Positions 7,173-8,304 of a stretch of 8,304 bases of DNA are shown in pieces. Source of the stretch: Firmicutes bacterium UBA6648 (GTDB lineage: Bacteria > Bacillota > Clostridia > Peptostreptococcales > Anaerovoracaceae); assembly GCA_002455605.1 (NCBI GenBank), contig DKLE01000216.1, forward strand, positions 1 to 8,304, read 5' to 3'. Under the pieces are notes generated by a model. The model ran no database searches, was not told where the DNA came from, and saw only the letters and a program-made list of their open reading frames with translations. Every line of letters begins with the position of its first letter. Positions within the stretch are counted from its first letter, which is position 1. Both the position numbers and the translations under genes were made by a program.

Positions 7173-7431
7173 TCAACCTGCGGTACCACCTTGTTTGATG
7201 TGTATATAAACACATCCTCTCCACGAGTGCCATCACACCCTCAGCCTATAACGTCGGCTTTACGTCTTCGCTAATAAGTCTCTCCTAAATCCACTAGAAT
7301 TATACTTTTCACGTCGCCCTCAGAGGCCCATTTGCTGTGACTGACATTTATCCGGCTTCCACCATCCCAGAATCGCTTTGAAATCGTTTAACAGCTTTAC
7401 TCCCTCGTCTACGGTTTACTTATTTATTTAT
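7128..7431 (-). promoter_or_regulatory. T-box riboswitch leader, UGG (tryptophan) specifier
   Basis: The leader binds uncharged tRNA and then lets transcription continue into the transport genes. Stem I is readable. A lower stem GAGG (7406-7403) pairs with CCTC (7326-7323), and an upper stem GCTGT (7395-7391) pairs with ACAGC (7338-7334). Between them lies the specifier loop, with AGTA on the 5' side (7401-7398) and AAATGGG on the 3' side, so UGG sits at 7330-7328, one purine before the lower stem, as in well-studied T-boxes. The apical loop carries the conserved GGGATGGTGGAAGCC (7368-7354). The T-box itself is AAGGTGGTACCGC (7192-7180); ACAAGG pairs with the downstream CCTTGT to make the antiterminator. 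The competing terminator is at 7172-7128. T-box identity is near certain. The Trp codon is a well-supported reading. Confidence 0.93.
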
Positions 7432-7437
7432 GTTGTG

Positions 7438-7466
7438 ATGATACCATTAATTTTGTTTGTTGTCAA
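7438..7466 (-). promoter_or_regulatory. sigma-A-type promoter of the T-box/trpXYZ operon
   Basis: On the minus strand a perfect -35 TTGACA (7466-7461) and a -10 TATCAT (7443-7438) are separated by 17 nt. Transcription would start near 7431, just upstream of T-box Stem I. The strong promoter fits control by attenuation rather than at initiation. Confidence 0.85.
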
Positions 7467-7539
7467 TGATTTTTATAATTTAATTTGTAATAATGTACAA
7501 TAAGTAATATTTCCCTTTTATATTTTTTTAAATTTATCG

Positions 7540-7567
7540 TTGACATGAGGCGAAAATTGTATATAAT
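7540..7567 (+). promoter_or_regulatory. consensus promoter of the GntR/ABC operon
   Basis: TTGACA (7540-7545) and TATAAT (7562-7567) are both perfect consensus boxes with a 16-nt spacer. Such a strong promoter suggests that the unit is held down by a repressor, and the palindrome over the -10 box (7556-7580) supplies a site. It faces away from the trpX promoter, with 73 bp between the two -35 boxes. Confidence 0.85.
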
Positions 7568-7580
7568 GTGTATATACAAT
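7556..7580. promoter_or_regulatory. operator palindrome of the YtrA-type repressor
   Basis: ATTGTATATA (7556-7565) and TATATACAAT (7571-7580) form a perfect 10-bp inverted repeat with a 5-bp spacer. It covers the -10 box of the plus-strand promoter, a position where a bound dimer would block RNA polymerase. YtrA-subfamily GntR proteins commonly repress their own operons through such sites. A second perfect palindrome (AATCATATATGATT, 7585-7598) lies just downstream in the leader. Confidence 0.72.
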
Positions 7581-7616
7581 ATCAAATCATATATGATTAG
7601 TTAATGAGGAAAATTT

Positions 7617-7991
7617 ATGAACATAATTATAAGTAATTCAAATGGGCAGCCAATTTACGAACAAATTGTCACCCAGATTAGAAATCAGATTTTGACAAAA
7701 GAATTGCTGGCGGGAGATGCTTTACCATCCATGCGCTTATTAGCAAGGGAGTTAAAAATCAGTGTTATTACAACAAAGCGCGCCTACGAAGAATTGGAAA
7801 AAGAAGGGTTAATTGAATCCTATACCGGTAAAGGCAGCTTCGTGAAAGCACAAAATGCACAGCAGCTCAAAGAGCAGCATTTGCATGAAATTTCACTCAA
7901 GCTTCGTGAAGTCCTAGAGCTTGCTTATCTATCTGATATAGGGCTGTCTGAAATTATAGAAATACTCAAAGGTCTGCAAAAGGGGGAATAA
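7617..7991 (+). CDS. GntR-family repressor, YtrA subfamily
   Basis: This 124-residue regulator has the compact YtrA architecture: an N-terminal winged helix (about 11-77) with the opening QPIYEQIVTQI, the recognition region LPSMRLLARELKISVITTKR (36-55) and the wing YTGKGSFV (69-76). A short helical tail (about 85-124) takes the place of a ligand-binding domain and should form the dimer. The length is normal for the subfamily. The ATG is preceded by GAGGA at 6 nt. It is followed after 5 nt by an ABC ATPase gene, the usual YtrA-YtrB order, and its promoter is covered by a perfect palindrome, so autorepression is likely. In known cases such operons respond to cell-wall antibiotics or envelope stress; the inducer here is unknown. 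Confidence 0.9.
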   Translation: MNIIISNSNGQPIYEQIVTQIRNQILTKELLAGDALPSMRLLARELKISVITTKRAYEELEKEGLIESYTGKGSFVKAQNAQQLKEQHLHEISLKLREVLELAYLSDIGLSEIIEILKGLQKGE

Positions 7992-7996
7992 TATAT

Positions 7997-8304
7997 ATGG
8001 AATATGCAATTAATGCAGTAAATATCACAAAAAAATATAAGGATTTTAAACTAGACAACGTTAACTTTCAAGTACCTAAAGGGAGCATTATGGGTCTTAT
8101 CGGCGAAAATGGTGCAGGAAAAACAACTTTAATCAAACTAATTTTAGGGCTTCAAAAATATGAAATGATTTCCGGTTCCGGTATTAATGCGAAAAAGAGC
8201 AGTCTTACAGTCTTAGGGCACGACAGCCAGAAGCTCCCTGCTCTTGTTAAAGAAGATATTGGTGCGGTCTTGGATGACTGCTGTTTTCCGGAAAATCTTA
8301 ATCT
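7997..8304 (+). CDS. ABC transporter ATPase subunit, N-terminal 102 residues (YtrB-like)
   Basis: The gene starts at the ATG at 7997, 5 nt after the regulator's stop, with AGGGGG as ribosome-binding site, and runs off the right edge. The visible part has the first strand with an A-loop-like Tyr14 (KKYKDF), Walker A GENGAGKTT (36-44) and the segment EDIGAVLDDCCFPENLN, which is typical of YtrB-type ATPases associated with YtrA regulators. The region between Walker A and that segment (about 53-73) seems about ten residues longer than usual and contains a Ser/Gly/Lys-rich loop. The signature and Walker B motifs lie beyond the window. A separate permease is expected downstream. The role is probably efflux or envelope protection, inferred from the operon type. 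Confidence 0.88.
   Translation, partial: MEYAINAVNITKKYKDFKLDNVNFQVPKGSIMGLIGENGAGKTTLIKLILGLQKYEMISGSGINAKKSSLTVLGHDSQKLPALVKEDIGAVLDDCCFPENLN

Noticed and set aside
6989..7213. Minus-strand open frame of 74 codons across the trpX start and the T-box terminator
   Set aside because: It overlaps the structured T-box leader and the trpX start in another frame, has no protein-like features, and is explained by the leader RNA.
7329..7331. AUG as T-box specifier (methionine)
   Set aside because: This register leaves two G residues and shifts the lower stem by one, whereas UGG leaves one purine before the GAGG/CCTC stem and fits the TrpXYZ genes. It is kept only as an alternative because of the UGGU bulge.
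1..8304. Mobile elements, CRISPR arrays, tRNA or rRNA genes
   Set aside because: No transposase or integrase reading frame, no regularly spaced direct repeats, no tRNA cloverleaf and no rRNA-like segment was found on either strand.

Overview
The window looks like chromosomal DNA from a low-to-moderate GC Gram-positive anaerobe, most likely class Clostridia (Bacillota). The grounds are strong AGGAGG-type ribosome-binding sites, sigma-A-like promoters, a T-box leader, a lipobox lipoprotein, a YtrA-type GntR regulator and Firmicute-style ABC transporters. No mobile element, CRISPR array, tRNA or rRNA was seen. Every recognised gene is intact except the two cut by the window edges.

Left part (1-3358): two tandem genes on the minus strand encode ABC half-transporters with exporter-fold membrane domains (385-2193 is complete; 1-380 is the N-terminus of the partner). 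They diverge from an AraC-family regulator (2387-3358) whose N-terminal part resembles PchR/YbtA-type siderophore sensors. The spacer carries a 36-bp dyad that is a good operator candidate. The set resembles YbtPQ/IrtAB-type metal-siderophore transporters with a local activator.

Middle part (3442-4254): a terminator hairpin closes the araC-type gene and overlaps the end of a convergent gene for a 197-residue, all-helical soluble protein of unknown function (3478-4071). I think this is the family often mislabelled 'acetylglutamate kinase'. A possible promoter lies at 4171-4199, just past a rho-independent terminator (4212-4254) that ends the next operon.

Right-middle part (4335-7466): a three-gene minus-strand operon encodes a lipoprotein solute-binding protein, a permease and an ATPase, in the order of the Firmicute tryptophan transporter TrpXYZ. 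It is preceded by a consensus promoter and a full T-box leader of about 300 nt. The leader has a readable specifier loop (UGG, tryptophan), a T-box antiterminator and a competing terminator, so uncharged tRNA-Trp should switch transport on.

Right end (7540-8304): a divergent promoter overlapped by a perfect 10-5-10 inverted repeat drives a YtrA-subfamily GntR repressor and, 5 nt downstream, an ABC ATPase cut by the window end. This is the usual layout of an autoregulated envelope-stress or efflux ABC operon.

Nothing here is clearly a new system. The points most worth checking are the divergent dyad, the unusual base in the T-box bulge, the unknown helical protein and the two apparent loop insertions in ATPase domains.
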